Source: Hevea brasiliensis (lineage: Eukaryota; Streptophyta; Magnoliopsida; Malpighiales; Euphorbiaceae). Taken from it: a stretch of 64,000 bases of DNA. Positions within the stretch are counted from its first letter, which is position 1. Each line of letters starts with the position of its first letter. The notes beneath the pieces were generated by a model. It made no database searches, was not told the origin of the DNA, and saw only the letters and a program-made list of their open reading frames with translations. A program made the translations under genes and the position numbers. Location of the stretch: contig NC_079501.1 in assembly GCF_030052815.1 (NCBI RefSeq), forward strand, positions 78,202,979 to 78,266,978. Reading direction: 5' to 3'. Below are positions 44,358-57,088 of this stretch, one piece after another.

Positions 44358-46461
44358 TGAAGGAGCAGAAGCATGTTGGTAGGTGAATTAGAACATTGAA
44401 TTCAAAAATTTTCTTCTAGAGTTTCATGCATCATGCCACATCCTTTATGTGCCTAATTAATTTCAATGTTAAATTATATATTAAAACACTTTTAATATGC
44501 ATTAGGATCTACATTTGCCATTTAATATTTTTGAATTAACAAATTTATTCATTAGAACCCTAGATTAAAGGAATAATAGTGTACTAACCTTTTGATACAT
44601 TGTAGATGTAATTGGTACCTTTGTGAAGCACCTAGGACCCCAAGTGTTATCCCTCTAGCTTGTCCACACCAAGATCACCAATGGGTAGCCCCTTATCTTG
44701 CTTCTCAAGCCTTGGCAACCAATTATAAATTGGGGATTTGCCTTTAGAGAGGTTGTAGATGTGTATAGGACACTAGAAATAATTTCTAGCAATTTTAATT
44801 CAAAGGAATTTGGGCAATTCTCTTTGAATTGATGAGAAAATATGAAGAGGAGATGGGAGAGACCAAGGTGCTGCACCTTTGAGAAAATAAGAGTGTATAT
44901 GTTTTTTCTTTTCTTTTCCCTTTTATAATTAGGTAATCACTTAAAACCCTTGCCACATCTCATCACCTCATTACATCTTATTTAAATTGACTTAATCACA
45001 TTAAGCCAAGTGTCAAAGCTAGACTTAATCTTGACTTTGATCATCCTACATGATAGAAAAACAAATGGCAAGCTTATGTGGTGCCATGTGTTACCATTTC
45101 ATGGTGCCAAATATCAACCTGTGAAATGACCAAATTACCCTTGTGTTGTAATTTTGAGTTCTCAACCCAAAATCATTATTTCTCCTCTTCTAATCAATTT
45201 ATATCAAATATAAATTAATTAATTAATCTCTATTAATTAATTTCTCATAATTAAAATCATATTTAAACATTTTAAATATAAATTTAACTTGTACTATACA
45301 TCAAATAACCTAGATTTAATTTCAAGCCATTCTAGGGACTTTCCAATTTTATTGCTAACCAAACTTATTTAATTAATCAATTAAACTCTTTAATTAATCA
45401 ATTAAATCATATTTAACTTGGTGATTATCTTGTGTATGTGTGTGACTCACTAGGCTCATCATTAATTGGCAATGAGACATGATATCAACTCTTAATATCA
45501 TCAGAACTCTTTCTTACCATAAATGATTTCTCTAAATCATTTTATGCACCTCATAGACCATTGTTAACACCTAGCATAGCATGCCGTGGCCACCCAATCA
45601 GTAATAAGGAATACCTTAAATGAACCTATAATCATATGTTACCATGCACTAGAATCTCTCTGTTACAAAATCCCAATTCCAGCTGAAGTCATGGTTAATG
45701 TCAAACCCCATTTGCTATGAACATTATGTTCTCTTTTAATTCCAGTTCTTGATTAATAAGATTTTCTTATCAGAAACTCTTTTCTGATTAAATCTGTCTG
45801 TCCTGGCCAGGAACTTGAAACATTAAGAATAATTAAATGAACATAGGATTTTATTCCTATTTACTTAGGGTAACAGATTCCATCTTGATCAACACCTACC
45901 TCTATATATAACTAGTAGGAGCCAACACATGCCAATATACCCATACACAGTACAAGTATGAAAGCAGTATCAAACTCAAGCCACCTATATACAAGATAAC
46001 TGTGCTATCTCAAGTATAAAGATTATATGCACTGATATGATTTATGACAATGCATTGACAAGAGTAAACTCCATGTGCTTGTCATAAATGTCACTGGTTC
46101 GGCCTACTTATCATGTATAAGTGCCTATCATATTTGTTATATGGTATGAGACTCACCATTCCATCTTATTTATATCTCATATAAATAACTTGGGAACAAA
46201 CATGAATACAATCTTACTGGATAAGTCATGTCCTTATTGTGAAGTATTCCCGATTGTGAACCAATTTATGATGCTTTGTGCTAGAAATACTGTCACTCAT
46301 ATTCTTAACAACTTAAGCATAGAATTTCTAACAAAATATCAATAGACCTTTTCTGTTACACATAAATACATTATGTAAATGAAAAAGTGAAATTGCCTTT
46401 TATTAATAAAATATGTACTAGATACATATAAAATGATATCCTCTAGAGCGTACTACTAACA
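44358..46461 (-). repeat. Copia-A 5' LTR
   Basis: 2104 bp, TGAAGGAGC to CTACTAACA on the plus strand. The right flank ATTTA (46462-46466) is the second half of the target duplication. Confidence 0.88.
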
Positions 46462-46649
46462 ATTTATACCTTTTAGAACAGATATAATAGTTCACTTTGT
46501 ATTTCTTAGAATAATTACATCAGTTCACTTATACCTCTTAAAATAGATATAACTATTGGTAATAAACAATTTGTTTTGATGCCTTTTAATGAATAAACAG
46601 AACTCTTTCAATATGGGATAACTTTTTCTATCACTAAGTATTTCTAACA
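46462..46649 (-). mobile_element. Old copia element D: 3' LTR, part 2
   Basis: Continues the tandem 'gttcactttgtatttcttag' units from before Copia-A. On the minus strand it starts TGTTAGAAATAC at 46649, next to a purine tract (46650-46664, ccccctctttg read in reverse). Confidence 0.62.
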
Positions 46650-46730
46650 ATATCCCCCTCTTTGTTAATGATAGACACAATCAATATGAATTAAGATTTA
46701 TGCATACAAAATATGTCTTTCGACTTATAT

Positions 46731-47435
46731 ACATTAACATATTCACTGTGAGCTTTAGCACCATATAATAGCTTTGTATTTGTTCCAATTATAAGCATGT
46801 CATTAACATAAAGACAAATTGTCACACCAAAAACTTCTTCAATGTGCAAGTATTTTTGAATCTATTTAAGAGAAAAATCTTATATGGTATGCAATAATTT
46901 CTTCCTATAAATATTCAAACTAGGAGTAAGTTTTGCTATTATCCCAACTATTTGCAATAATTCAAGAACTACCACTTTCAAATCCTTAAGCTTTGAAATA
47001 AGGATATGTAACTCATGGACTTGATCCATAACAGATACATTATCAACCATTTGAAATTCAAAATGTTTCATGATAAGAAATTTATCCACAACTTATTTTT
47101 CTCTATTGTATTTGAACTTTAGTGAATTCCAAATATCCTTTGGAGACTTGGCAGAGGTAAATATATCATATAACCTATCTAATAAATTTTTTAGAATATG
47201 ACCACTGCATAGCAATACATCTTCTTCATACTATTTCCCGATCTACTTTCACTTATTTAGAATCTTCTGGTGTTGGTTGCAAAAAAATAGGTAGACTTGG
47301 ATTAAATATATAATAAAACTTTAATATAGTAAGTAAGAATAGCATCTTATCTTTCTAGTAAACATAATTAGTTTCATCAAAATGATTTAGTTTCATGAAC
47401 TCTTGATTCATCACAAAAATAGCTTTAGACTCCAT
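46731..47435 (-). pseudogene. Old copia element D: RT scrap joined to gag remnant
   Basis: The minus-strand bases around 46795-46830 encode FGVTICLYVND, the RT catalytic strand with YVDD changed to YVND. A gag fragment follows to the right: 46880-47089 has VSVMDQVHELHILISKL and IIAKLTPS, the UBN2 gag pattern. The gag start is the ATG at 47435 (MESKAIFVMN, then KLNHFDETNYVY and a stop). RT lies next to gag with protease, integrase and most of RT missing, so a large deletion has fused the two ends. Confidence 0.6.
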
Positions 47436-48705
47436 TACGATTAATATCTTAAAATTATTGAGTTAATGGGTGTTAAATAGGCTTTGAGGCATGATGAATC
47501 ACTATCTTTAAGGTATTAATTGCTCCCGCTAGATTGTTGCAAGGTTATGGCAATATACCTGCAGGATATAATAAAGCCTAAAATCTGCAGATAGCAACTT
47601 TTGAAGATTTTCCTTAAGCACTATTTGTATGAAACAGATTTTAGAGAGACTAGAAGAGAAGAAAAAGAAAAAGAGGTAGTATATATGATTTGAACAACTC
47701 ATCCATATTTATGGAAAATGAAAAATCCTTGCATCTTTTTTAAACAGAGATATTTATCTATTTCCAACAAACATGATTATTTAGTTTAAATCAGTACATC
47801 TTCCAACATGTATGACTACATCTGTTTATTAATAGACACATCTACTTGTTAACAAATACATTTGTTTATAATTTATTTATGAAAATTGAAATAATACGCA
47901 TACGTACCAAGTGCCATCATAGAATAATATATATATTTTTAAGTATACATAATTTTATATATTTTATTCTTTCCACTTCTTCCTTTTCTTGTATTTTAAC
48001 AATGTGAGAATTCTTTTTCTTTTTACTATCTAACATACAAGCTATTTATAACTATTAGAAAAATCAATATGGCCCTAACCATATTAGATTAAGTATATTA
48101 ACCCATAACCAACCTCGTTTCACTAGTCCATATTTAATCACATGTTATCCACAAATTAAAAATAAATTTCATAGTCTAAATGTACCTAGATTGTAGATAA
48201 TTAATTCCCAAAGAAATTATAAAGAATAAAGCATCTGATGACAGCACCTTGATCGGACCAAAATCACACAATGGAAAAAAAAAACACCAACACAGAACCA
48301 TAGAGAAAAGACCTTTTTCCTCTCCTTTATATTGCTGAGATTATGCCAAAGAATGCAAATCTTTTTTTTTTTTTTTGCACTTTTTCTTTGGTTTATATAT
48401 AACTCTATTATCCTATTTGGTGTCAACTTATATTATCCTATTGTAATACTTCACATAGCAGAAGTAGAGAGAATTGCTAATTCTCATTCCAATAAGAAAT
48501 CTACTTATAATGGGCTCTTATAACAATAAAGTTTTAAGCCTTATATTTTGGGCTTACTTAAATAGAGCCCATCATGGGGGTTCATGCCTTCATCTCCCAC
48601 TCACTCATGATGGGATTAGCTTTCTTTCTCAGTTACTGCAATATTCATACTTAACAAATAGACTGTATGACCGTACACACTTCAAGAGCTGAAGTGCTAT
48701 ATGTC
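47436..48705. other. No gene recognised; probably decayed 5' LTR of element D and flank
   Basis: AT-rich sequence to the right of the element D gag start. Its base composition and 'acatctgtttatt' repeats (47750-47880) recall the D LTR, but I cannot define termini. 48241-48705 contains an A-run (48273-48282) and a T-run (48363-48377) and short chance ORFs. Confidence 0.4.
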
Positions 48706-49634
48706 TGTTAGGATAATGTAATTCCTCGAATGGTAGAAATGGAATAGATGTAGTATATAGTACCTTAGATCATTATATCACATTACATCTCTTCTGATCT
48801 CATTAGATGTATTTTGAGTTCATAATTATGTCATATCCATTGATGAACATTATTGACCGATTTATGAACACAAACTTAATATGATAGTACTGAATGATCT
48901 TCCTCTTCTCCCGATGCTCTCAACTTTAATTTAACTTGCTTTTCTAGGAATGCCCCACCAGGCTATATCTTTCATAGTCCTTTGGTAACACCCTAAGATA
49001 TCAAACATTAAACTAACTCTCAAGTAACAAATCGAAGTCATGAGGGTATGGACAAAACTTACTCATAATCTTTTAAGGTCTCACACAATTATAAGTAGAG
49101 ATCTTCACTTGTATTTCCCTCATTGGACACTAGCACATATGAGACATGTGGTATAAATCACATGTTACACGATCAACTCGTTTCTCATGGAGCACATGCC
49201 TTTGCTCTAGATACTGTACATATGATAATTTAGGCACTCATAATTCCCAAATTTGAGTTCCCTTATCTACTCTGTTTATTCAGAACTCACATTTGGCATT
49301 TAAGATAGATAATGTGACTTATTCATATGATGTCAATGCACTTATTACAATGACCCAATGATCTCAACTTTTTGAGATGACTTTGCATGTTATAAGTTTT
49401 GAGATCTCAATATTATCTCACAGATAATATAAAACTTCATACTGTCTCATCTTCATTTTCTCTTTACTCAATGAAGGCGACTGCCTGTGTGAGAATGCTA
49501 GTCTTTTTATCTATTCGACATACTACTTATAAAAAAAAATATATGTCCTTAAACATAAATAAAAATATGTATGTATATTGTGCAACAAATTAGAATTAGG
49601 TGCTAATAACATTACCATAATAATGTGTCTTACA
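48706..49634 (-). mobile_element. Old copia element E: 3' LTR
   Basis: The plus-strand start TGTTAGGATAATG gives a minus-strand end in CCTAACA. The other end is near 49634-49640 (cttaca or tgaaca). It sits directly downstream of the RNase H stop at 49664, where a 3' LTR is expected. Limits are approximate on the right. Confidence 0.55.
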
Positions 49635-49663
49635 TGAACATAAAAAAAAATGTACTAACACAT

Positions 49664-50245
49664 TTAACATCCATGCAATCCTAATGATTTTGCATGTCTA
49701 TAGAAAACATCTTTTGTTACAGGCTTAGTAAATTGATTTGCTATCATTTCATGCGTAGAAATATACTGCATGTTCACTTTTTTGTGTGCAACCATATCTT
49801 TAACAAAGTTGTACTCAATGTTAATGTGTTTGGTTTTTCCATGATACAAGAGATCTTTTATATAAGCTATTGCTACTTGACTATCACAATAAATAGTTAC
49901 AGGTTTAATAGCACTGTTAGACAATCCCAAGTGTACCAAAAATTGCTTTAACCAAATAGTTTCTTGCACAGTACCTAAAAATGCTACGAACTCGGCTTTC
50001 ATTATTGATAGAGCTATACATGATTGTTTCTTACTACACTAACATATGGCTCCATTATTTAGTAAGAAGGCATAACTAGAGTTAGATTTTCTCGTCTTAA
50101 TCACCTTCCCAATTAGCATTTGTATAGCCTTTCAATTGCAAAACACTTCCTTAATAACACAGTGAGTAATCAATTATGCCTTTAAGATACCTTAATATAC
50201 TTTTTATTGCTTTCCAATGTGCTTGCCCATGATTGAATTGATATC
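49664..50245 (-). pseudogene. Old copia element E: RT/RNase H 3' end
   Basis: The open part 49664-50002 reads AEFVAFLGTVQETIWLKQFL, then CDSQVAIAYIKD, YHGKTKHINIEYNFVKDMV and HEMIANQFTKPV. This is the copia RNase H C-terminus with the catalytic D of CDSQ. Upstream (50003-50245) the frame continues with stops (HWKAIKSILRYLKG, YTNANWEGD) until it is cut by the LTR of Copia-B at 50246. It is a different copia lineage from A, B and C (CDSQVAI versus CDNNRAVI). Confidence 0.72.
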
Positions 50246-52351
50246 TGAAGGAGTGGAAGCATAAAAAACACAAGTTTATATCATTGAATTCAAAATTTTT
50301 TCAGCTAGGGTCACATGCATCATGTAAGATTCATTTTTATCTATTTGATTTCAATGATAAACAACATATTAAAACCTTTTTAATATATTTTTGGATCTAC
50401 ATTTGCCATTTAAGATTTTAGAATTAATCAAATTAATTTTAAGAACCCTATATTAGATCAAGAACAAGTGCACTAACCTCATGATGCACTGCAATGTGTT
50501 TGGCACCTTTGGGATGCGTCTTTAGGACACCAGATTTTGTCCCTCTAGCTTGTCCACACTAAGATCACCTATGGCAGCCCTTGAACAGCTTCTAAAGCTT
50601 TTTCTATGAATTAGAAAATCAAGTTTTGCCTTTTAAGAGATTACAGATGTAAACAGGACACTAGAAACAATTTCTAGTATTTTTAATTCAAGAGATTGAT
50701 GGCTAATCTCTTTGAATTGATGAGAGATGAAGAAGAAGAGAGGAGAGATGTTCTTTGGGTGGCTGCACCAAAGAAGAACAGCAGCCCACACGTTTTACTC
50801 TTTCATAACAACACTTATATAGCTAGGTTAACACTTAAAACCCTTACTACATGTCACCTTCTGATTGGCTTTAGGTTTAATTGACCCAATCACATTGTGC
50901 CAAGTGTCAAACCTATATTTAATCTTGATTTTAATGATCATGCATGATTAAAAGACATATTACAAGCTTATGTGTAGTGCCATGTGTCACCATCTCATGG
51001 TGCCACATGTCATCCTATGAAATAACTAAAATACTTCTGTGTCTTAATTTTGAGTTCTCAACCCAAAATAATTATTTCTCTTCTTCTAATCAATTTATAT
51101 CAAATATAAATAAATTAATTAATCTCTATTAATTAATTTTCTCATTAATTAAATTCATATTTAAACACTTTAAATATAAATTTAACTTATACTATACATC
51201 CAATAACCTAGATTTGGTTTCAAGCCATGCTAGGGACTTTGCAATCTAATTGCAAACTAAACCTATTTAATTAATCAATTGAACTCTTTAATTAATTAAT
51301 TAAATCATATTTAATTTGGTGATTACTTGTGTCTGTGTGTGACTTACTAGGCTCATCACTAATTGACAATGAGACATGATATCAACTCTTAACATCATCA
51401 GAACTCTTTCTTACCATAAATGATTTATCTAAATCATTTTATGCACCTCATAGACCATGGTTAACACCTAGCATAGCATGCCATGGCCACCCAGTCAGTA
51501 ATAAGGTTTACCTTAAATGAACCTATAATCATATGTTACCATGCACTAGAATCTCTCTGTTACAAAATCCTAACTCAAGCTGGAGTCATGGTTTATGTCA
51601 AACCCCATTTGTTATGAATATTATGTTCTCTTTTAATTCCATTTCTTGATTAAAAAGATTTTCTCATCAGAAACTCTTTTTTGATTAAATCTATCTATCC
51701 TGGCCAGGAACTTGAAACATCAAGAATAATTAAATGAACATAGGATTTTATCCCTATTTACTTAGAGGAACAGATTCCATCTTGATCAACACCTACCTCC
51801 ATATATAACTAGTAGGAGCCAACACATGCCCATATACCCATACATAGTACAAGTATGAAAGTAGTATCAAACTCAAACCACCTATATATAAGATAACTGT
51901 GCTATCTCAGGTCTAAAGATTATATGCACTGATATGATTTATGATAATGTATTGACAAGAGTAAACTCCATGTGCTTGTCATAAATGTCACTGGTTCGGC
52001 CTATTTATAATGTATAAGTGCCTATCATGTTTGTTATATGGCATGAGACTCACCATTCCATCTTATTAATATCTCATATAAATAACTTGGGAACAAACAT
52101 AAATATAATCTTACTGGATAAGTCATGCCCTTATTGTGAAGTATCCTCGATTGTGAACCTATTTATGATACTTTGTGCTAGAAGTACTGTCACTCATATT
52201 CTTAACAACTTAAGAATATAACAAAATATCAATGGACCTTTTCTATTATACATAAATATATTATGTAAACGTAAAAGTGAAAATGCCTTTTATTAATAAA
52301 AGATGTACAAAATACATACTCAATGATATGCTCTAGGGCATACTACTAACA
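50246..52351 (-). repeat. Copia-B 3' LTR
   Basis: 2106 bp, same family as the Copia-C LTRs and closer to them than to Copia-A (cacaagttta block near the left end). Confidence 0.87.
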
Positions 52352-52479
52352 ATCTCCCACTAGCACTAGAGCCATTCATTACAATATCTTAGACCCATCT
52401 TCTTAAGATGTCGGTCTAGCTGAGTCTGTGACATAGGCTTAGTGAATGGATGAGCTGGATTTTCAGCTGATGCTATTTT

Positions 52480-53194
52480 CTACATGGCTACATCGCTTCG
52501 TCCAACTATTTCTCTGATAATGTGGTAGCGCCTTTCTATGTGTTTGGATTTCTGGTGAGACCGGGGTTCCTTAGCCTGTATGACTGCTCTATTGTTGTCA
52601 CAGTGAAGTGGAACTGCTGACTCAATGGAAGGAACTACTGCAAGTTCTGTCATGAACTTCTTTATCCAAACAGCTTCCTTTGCAGCATTTGATGCAGTAA
52701 TATACTCAGCCTCGGTAGTGGAATCTGCAATCGTACTCTGTTTGGAACTCTTCCAACTGATTACACCTCTATTACAAATGAACATGTATCCAGAGGTAGA
52801 CTTTCTATCATTGACATCTGATTGGAAATCAAAATCATTATAACCATTCAATTGCAAGTCTCCACCTCCATATATCAAGAATAAATCCTTAGTTCTTCTT
52901 AAGTGCTTAAGGATATTCTTGACAGCTATCCAGTGTTCCAAACCTAGATTGGATTGATACTTGCTAGTCAAACTAACAGCATATGCGATATCCGGCCTAG
53001 TACACAACATTGCATACATCAAACTTCCAATAGCCGAAGCATATGGAATCCTAGCCATTTTATCTCTTTCTTCAAGTGTCTTTGGAGACATCTCTTTAGA
53101 AAGGTGGATACCATGTCTCACTGGCAACAATCCTCTCTTGGAATCAAGCATGTTAAACCTCTTTAACACCTTTTCCAAGTATAGACTTTGGGAT
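52480..53194 (-). pseudogene. Copia-B RT C-terminus and RNase H
   Basis: Reads SQSLYLEKVLKRFNMLDSKR, then ARIPYASAIGSLMYAMLCTR (RT/RNase H connection), DRKSTSGYMFICN, TEAEYITASNAAKEAVWIKK, PLHCDNNRAVIQ and SKHIERRYHIIREIV. A TAG (52480-52482) where Copia-C has a Gln codon (AMQK) truncates it. The rest is in frame. The N-terminal RT is at 63183-63795. Confidence 0.82.
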
Positions 53195-55301
53195 TGAAGG
53201 AACGAAAGCGTGAAAAACACAAGTTTATACCATTGAATTTAAAAATTTTCACCTAGGGTCACATGCATCATGCAAAATTTATTTTTATCTATTTGATTTC
53301 AATGATAAACAACATATTAAAACTCTTTAAATATGTTTTTGGATCTGTATTTGTCATTTAAGATTTTAAAATTAATCAGATTAATTTTAGAACCCTAGAT
53401 TAAATCAAGAACGATTACACTAACCTCTTGATGCACTGCAGCGTGTCTGCGCCTTTGAGATTCGTCTTCAGGACACCAGATGTTGTCCCTCTAGCTTGTC
53501 CACACCAAGAACACCTATGGCAGCCCTTGAACAGCTTCTAAAGCTTTTTCTATTAATTAGAAATTCAAGTTCTGTCTTTTAAGAGATTAGAGATGTAAAC
53601 AGGACACTAGAAACAATTTCTAGTGTTCTTAATTCAAGAGATTGATGGCTAATCTCTTTGAATTGATGAGAGATGAAGAAGAATAGATGAAAAGCCTCAA
53701 AGTGGCGTGACAAAGGAGAGGAGTGGCTGCTAGTTGCTTTTTCTTTTCATAACAACACTTAAATAGCTAGGTTAACAAATTAAACCCTTGCCACATGTCA
53801 CCCTTTAATTAGCTCTAGGTTTAAGTGACCCAATCACATTGTGCCAAGTGTCAAACCTATATTTAATCTTGATTTTAATCATCTTACATGATTAAAAAAC
53901 ATTTGGAAAGCTTATGTGTAATCCCATGTGTCACCATCTCATGGTGCCACGTGTCACACTGTGAAATGACTAAAATGCCCCTGTGTCTTAATTTTGAGTT
54001 CTTAACCCAAAATAATTATTTTTCTTCTTCTAATCAATTTATATCAAATATAAATTAATTAATTAATCTCTATTAATTAATTTGTCATTAATTAAATTCA
54101 TATTTAAACACTTTAAATATAAATTTAACTTATACTATACATCCAATAATCTAGATTTGGTTTCAAGTCATGCTAGGGACTTTGCAATTTAATTGTAAAC
54201 CAAACCTATTTAATTAATCAATTAAACTCTTTAATTAATTAATTAAATCATATTTAAATATGTGATAACTTGTGTATATGTGTGACTTACTAGGCTCATC
54301 ACTAATTAGCAATGAGACATGATATCAACTCTTAATATCATCAGAACTCTTTCTTACCATAAATGATTTCTCTAAATCATTTTATGAACCTCATAGGCCA
54401 TGGTTAACACCTAGCATAGCATGCTATGGCCACCCAATTAGTAATAAGGTTTACTTTAAATGAACCTATAATCATATGTTACCATGCACTAGAATCTCTC
54501 TGTTACAAAATCCCAACTCAAGCTGGAGTCATGGTTTATGTCAAACTCCATTTGCTATGAATATTATGTTCTCTTTTAATTCCAGTTCTTGATTAAAAAG
54601 ATTTTCTCATCAGAAACTCTTTTCTGAATAAATCTATCTGTCCTGGCCAGGAACTTGAAACATCAAGAACAATTAAATGAACATAGGATTTTATCTCTAT
54701 TTACTTAGAGGAACAGATTCCATCTTGATCAACACCTACCTCCATATATAACTAGTAGGAGCCAACACATGCCCATATACCCATACATAGTACAAGTATG
54801 AAAGCGAGATCAAACTCAAACTACCTATATACAAGATAAGCTGCTATCTCAGGTCTAAAGATTATATGCACTGATATAATTTATGACAAAATATTGATAA
54901 GAGTAAACTCCATGTGCTTGTCATAAGTGTCACTGGTTCGGCCTACTTATCATTTATAAGTGCCTATCATGTTTGTTATATGGCTTGAGACTCACCATTC
55001 CATCTTATTTATATCTCATATAAATAACTTGGGAACAAACATGAATACAATCTTTCTGGATAAGTCATGTCCTTATTATGAAGTATCCTCGATTATGAAC
55101 CTATTTATGATACTTTGTGCTAGAAATATTGTCACTCATATTCTTAACAACTTAAGAATAATATTTCTAACAAAATATCAATGGACCTTTTCTATTACAC
55201 ATAAATATATTATGTAAATGGAAAAGTGGAAATGCCTTTTATTAATAAAAATATGTACAAGATACATACTAAATGATATGCTCTAGGGCATACTACTAAT
55301 A
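53195..55301 (-). repeat. Copia-C 3' LTR
   Basis: 2107 bp, TGAAGGAACG to CTACTAATA (terminal AACA changed to AATA). The purine tract adjoins at 55302. A few scrambled bases occur near 54805-54845 relative to the 5' LTR. Confidence 0.9.
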
Positions 55302-55315
55302 ATCTCCCACTAGCA

Positions 55316-56035
55316 CTAGAGCCATTCATTACAATATCTTAGACCTATCTTCTCAAGATGTCGGTCTAACTGAGTCTGTGACATAGGCTTAGTGAATGGA
55401 TCAGCTGGATTTTCAGCTGATGCTATTTTCTGCATGGCTACATCACCTCGCCCAACTATTTCTCTGATAATGTGATAGCGCCTTTCTACGTGTTTGGATT
55501 TCTGGTGAGACCTTGGTTCCTTAGCCTGTATGACTGCTCCATTATTGTCACAGTGTAGTGGAACTGCTGACTCAATGGAAGGAACTACTGTAAGTTCTAT
55601 CACGAACTTCTTTATCCAAGCGACTTCCTTTGCGACATCGATGCGACAATATACTCGACCTCGTAGTGGAATCTATAGTCGTGCTCTATTTGAAACTCTT
55701 CCAACTGACTGCACCCCCATTACAAATGAACACATATCCAGAGGTAGACTTTCTATCATCGATATCTGATTGGAAATCAGAATCAGTATAACCATCCAAT
55801 TGCAAGTCTCCACCTCCATAAATCAAGAATAAATCCTTAGTTCTTCTCAAGTACTTAAGGATATTCTTGTGACTATCGATGTTCCAAACACGGATTGGAT
55901 TGATACCGCTAGTCAAACTAACGAGATATGCGATATCCGCCTAGTACACAACATTGCATACATTGAACTTCCAATAGCCAAGCATATGGAATCTGGCCAT
56001 CTTATCTCTTTCTTGGTGTCTTTGGAGACATCTCT
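55316..56035 (-). pseudogene. Copia-C RNase H region, indel-ridden
   Basis: The C-terminal piece 55316-55603 (MIELTVVPSIESAVPLHCDN, then SKHVERRYHII and ADPFTKPM) and the N-terminal piece 55686-55916 (YTDSDFQSDIDDRKSTSGY, GGAVSWKS) are each clean. The bases at about 55610-55690 and 55870-56070 differ from Copia-B by many 1-3-base indels, so the frame is lost. It should degrade the RNA strand of the hybrid; this copy as written cannot. Confidence 0.75.
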
Positions 56036-57070
56036 TTAGAAAGGTGGATACCATGTCTCCTTTGGTAACAATCCTCTCTTGGAATCAAGCATGTTAAACC
56101 TCTTTAACACCTTTTCCAAGTATAGACTTTGAGATAAACCAATTATTCTTTTTGCTCTATCTCTATAGATGCGAATCCCAAGAATATAGGTTGCCTCCCC
56201 TAAGTCTTTCATGGAGAATGTATTTGACATCCATACCTTTATAGTCGTCAACATACCTGTGTCATTACCCATCAATAGTATGTCATCCACATATAAGACA
56301 AGGAAAGTGATAGCACTGTCACTAACCTTCTTATATACACATGGCTCATCCTCATTTTTGATAAAACCAAAGGATTTAATGGCTTCATCAAAACGGATGT
56401 TCCAACTTCTCGAAGCTTGTTTCAACCCATAAATGGATCGCTTTAGCTTGCATACCTTGGAACCATCTTGGGATTCAAAACCCCTAGGTTGTTCCATGAA
56501 AATGTTTTCTTCAATGTATCCATTGAGAAAAGCTATTTTGACATCCATCTGCCAAATCTCATAATCATAGTATGCAGCTATTGCTAATAAAATCCTAATT
56601 GATTTAAGCATGGCAACAGGTGAGAAAGTCTCCTCAAAGTCGATTCCTTGCCTTTGGCGAAACCCTTTCGCTACTAGCCTTGCCTTATAGGTCTCTACCT
56701 TTCCATCAGAACTAATTTTCTTCTTGAAAACCCATTTGTTCCCTATAGGTACAATACCTTCAGGTGGGTCAACAAGATCCCAAACTTGATTCTTATACAT
56801 GGAATCAATTTCGGATTTCATAGCATCAATCCATTTTGAAGAGTCTATATCTGATATAGCTTCTTCATAGGTAAGTGGATCATCTCCATGATCTACTTCT
56901 TCATGAGTAGACAACTCTTGTTCTTCTCCATGAAGAAAACCATATCTCACTGGTGGATGAGATACCCTGGTTGTTCTACGAGGAACAGCTGTAGATGTTT
57001 CATCAACGGGTATAGGTTGACTAGATGGATCTATATCCATCTGATCTATTGGTTGGTCAGAATTCTCCAA
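56036..57070 (-). CDS. Copia-C reverse transcriptase (open frame)
   Basis: A 344-residue open segment. The linker (ENSDQPIDQMDIDPSSQ) is followed by [85 protein letters not shown] and the catalytic LYVDDILLMGND. It ends when the frame is lost just after KRGLLP. It is separated from integrase by a TGA at 57089-57091 where Copia-A has GGA. RT makes cDNA in the virus-like particle. Part of the polyprotein, not an independent gene. Confidence 0.82.
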   Translation of the reverse strand: MENSDQPIDQMDIDPSSQPIPVDETSTAVPRRTTRVSHPPVRYGFLHGEEQELSTHEEVDHGDDPLTYEEAISDIDSSKWIDAMKSEIDSMYKNQVWDLVDPPEGIVPIGNKWVFKKKISSDGKVETYKARLVAKGFRQRQGIDFEETFSPVAMLKSIRILLAIAAYYDYEIWQMDVKIAFLNGYIEENIFMEQPRGFESQDGSKVCKLKRSIYGLKQASRSWNIRFDEAIKSFGFIKNEDEPCVYKKVSDSAITFLVLYVDDILLMGNDTGMLTTIKVWMSNTFSMKDLGEATYILGIRIYRDRAKRIIGLSQSLYLEKVLKRFNMLDSKRGLLPKETWYPPF

Positions 57071-57088
57071 TTCTAACTCTATTTGCCT

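Larger units (their letters stand above)
32978..46461 (-). mobile_element. Copia-A: Ty1/copia element with nested gypsy solo LTR
   Basis: LTRs of about 2.1 kb (32978-35050 and 44358-46461; minus-strand TGTTAGTAGT...GCTCCTTCA) flanked by the duplication ATTTA. The iMet primer site lies inside the right LTR and the purine tract inside the left LTR, so it reads on the minus strand. Gag, protease, integrase, RT and RNase H follow in copia order but with many stops and indels. A 3.7-kb gypsy solo LTR splits the integrase. Without that insert the element is about 9.75 kb. The LTR pair shows more differences than that of Copia-C, so it is older. Confidence 0.9.
50246..53194 (-). mobile_element. Copia-B, 3' portion (left of the Copia-C insertion)
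   Basis: The 3' LTR is 50246-52351 (TGAAGGAGTGG to CTACTAACA), then purine tract, then RNase H and the end of RT (52480-53194). It is cut in RT at 53194 by Copia-C and resumes at 63183. The flank ATATC (50241-50245) should reappear at B's far end outside the window. Copia-B itself lies inside element E. Confidence 0.85.
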
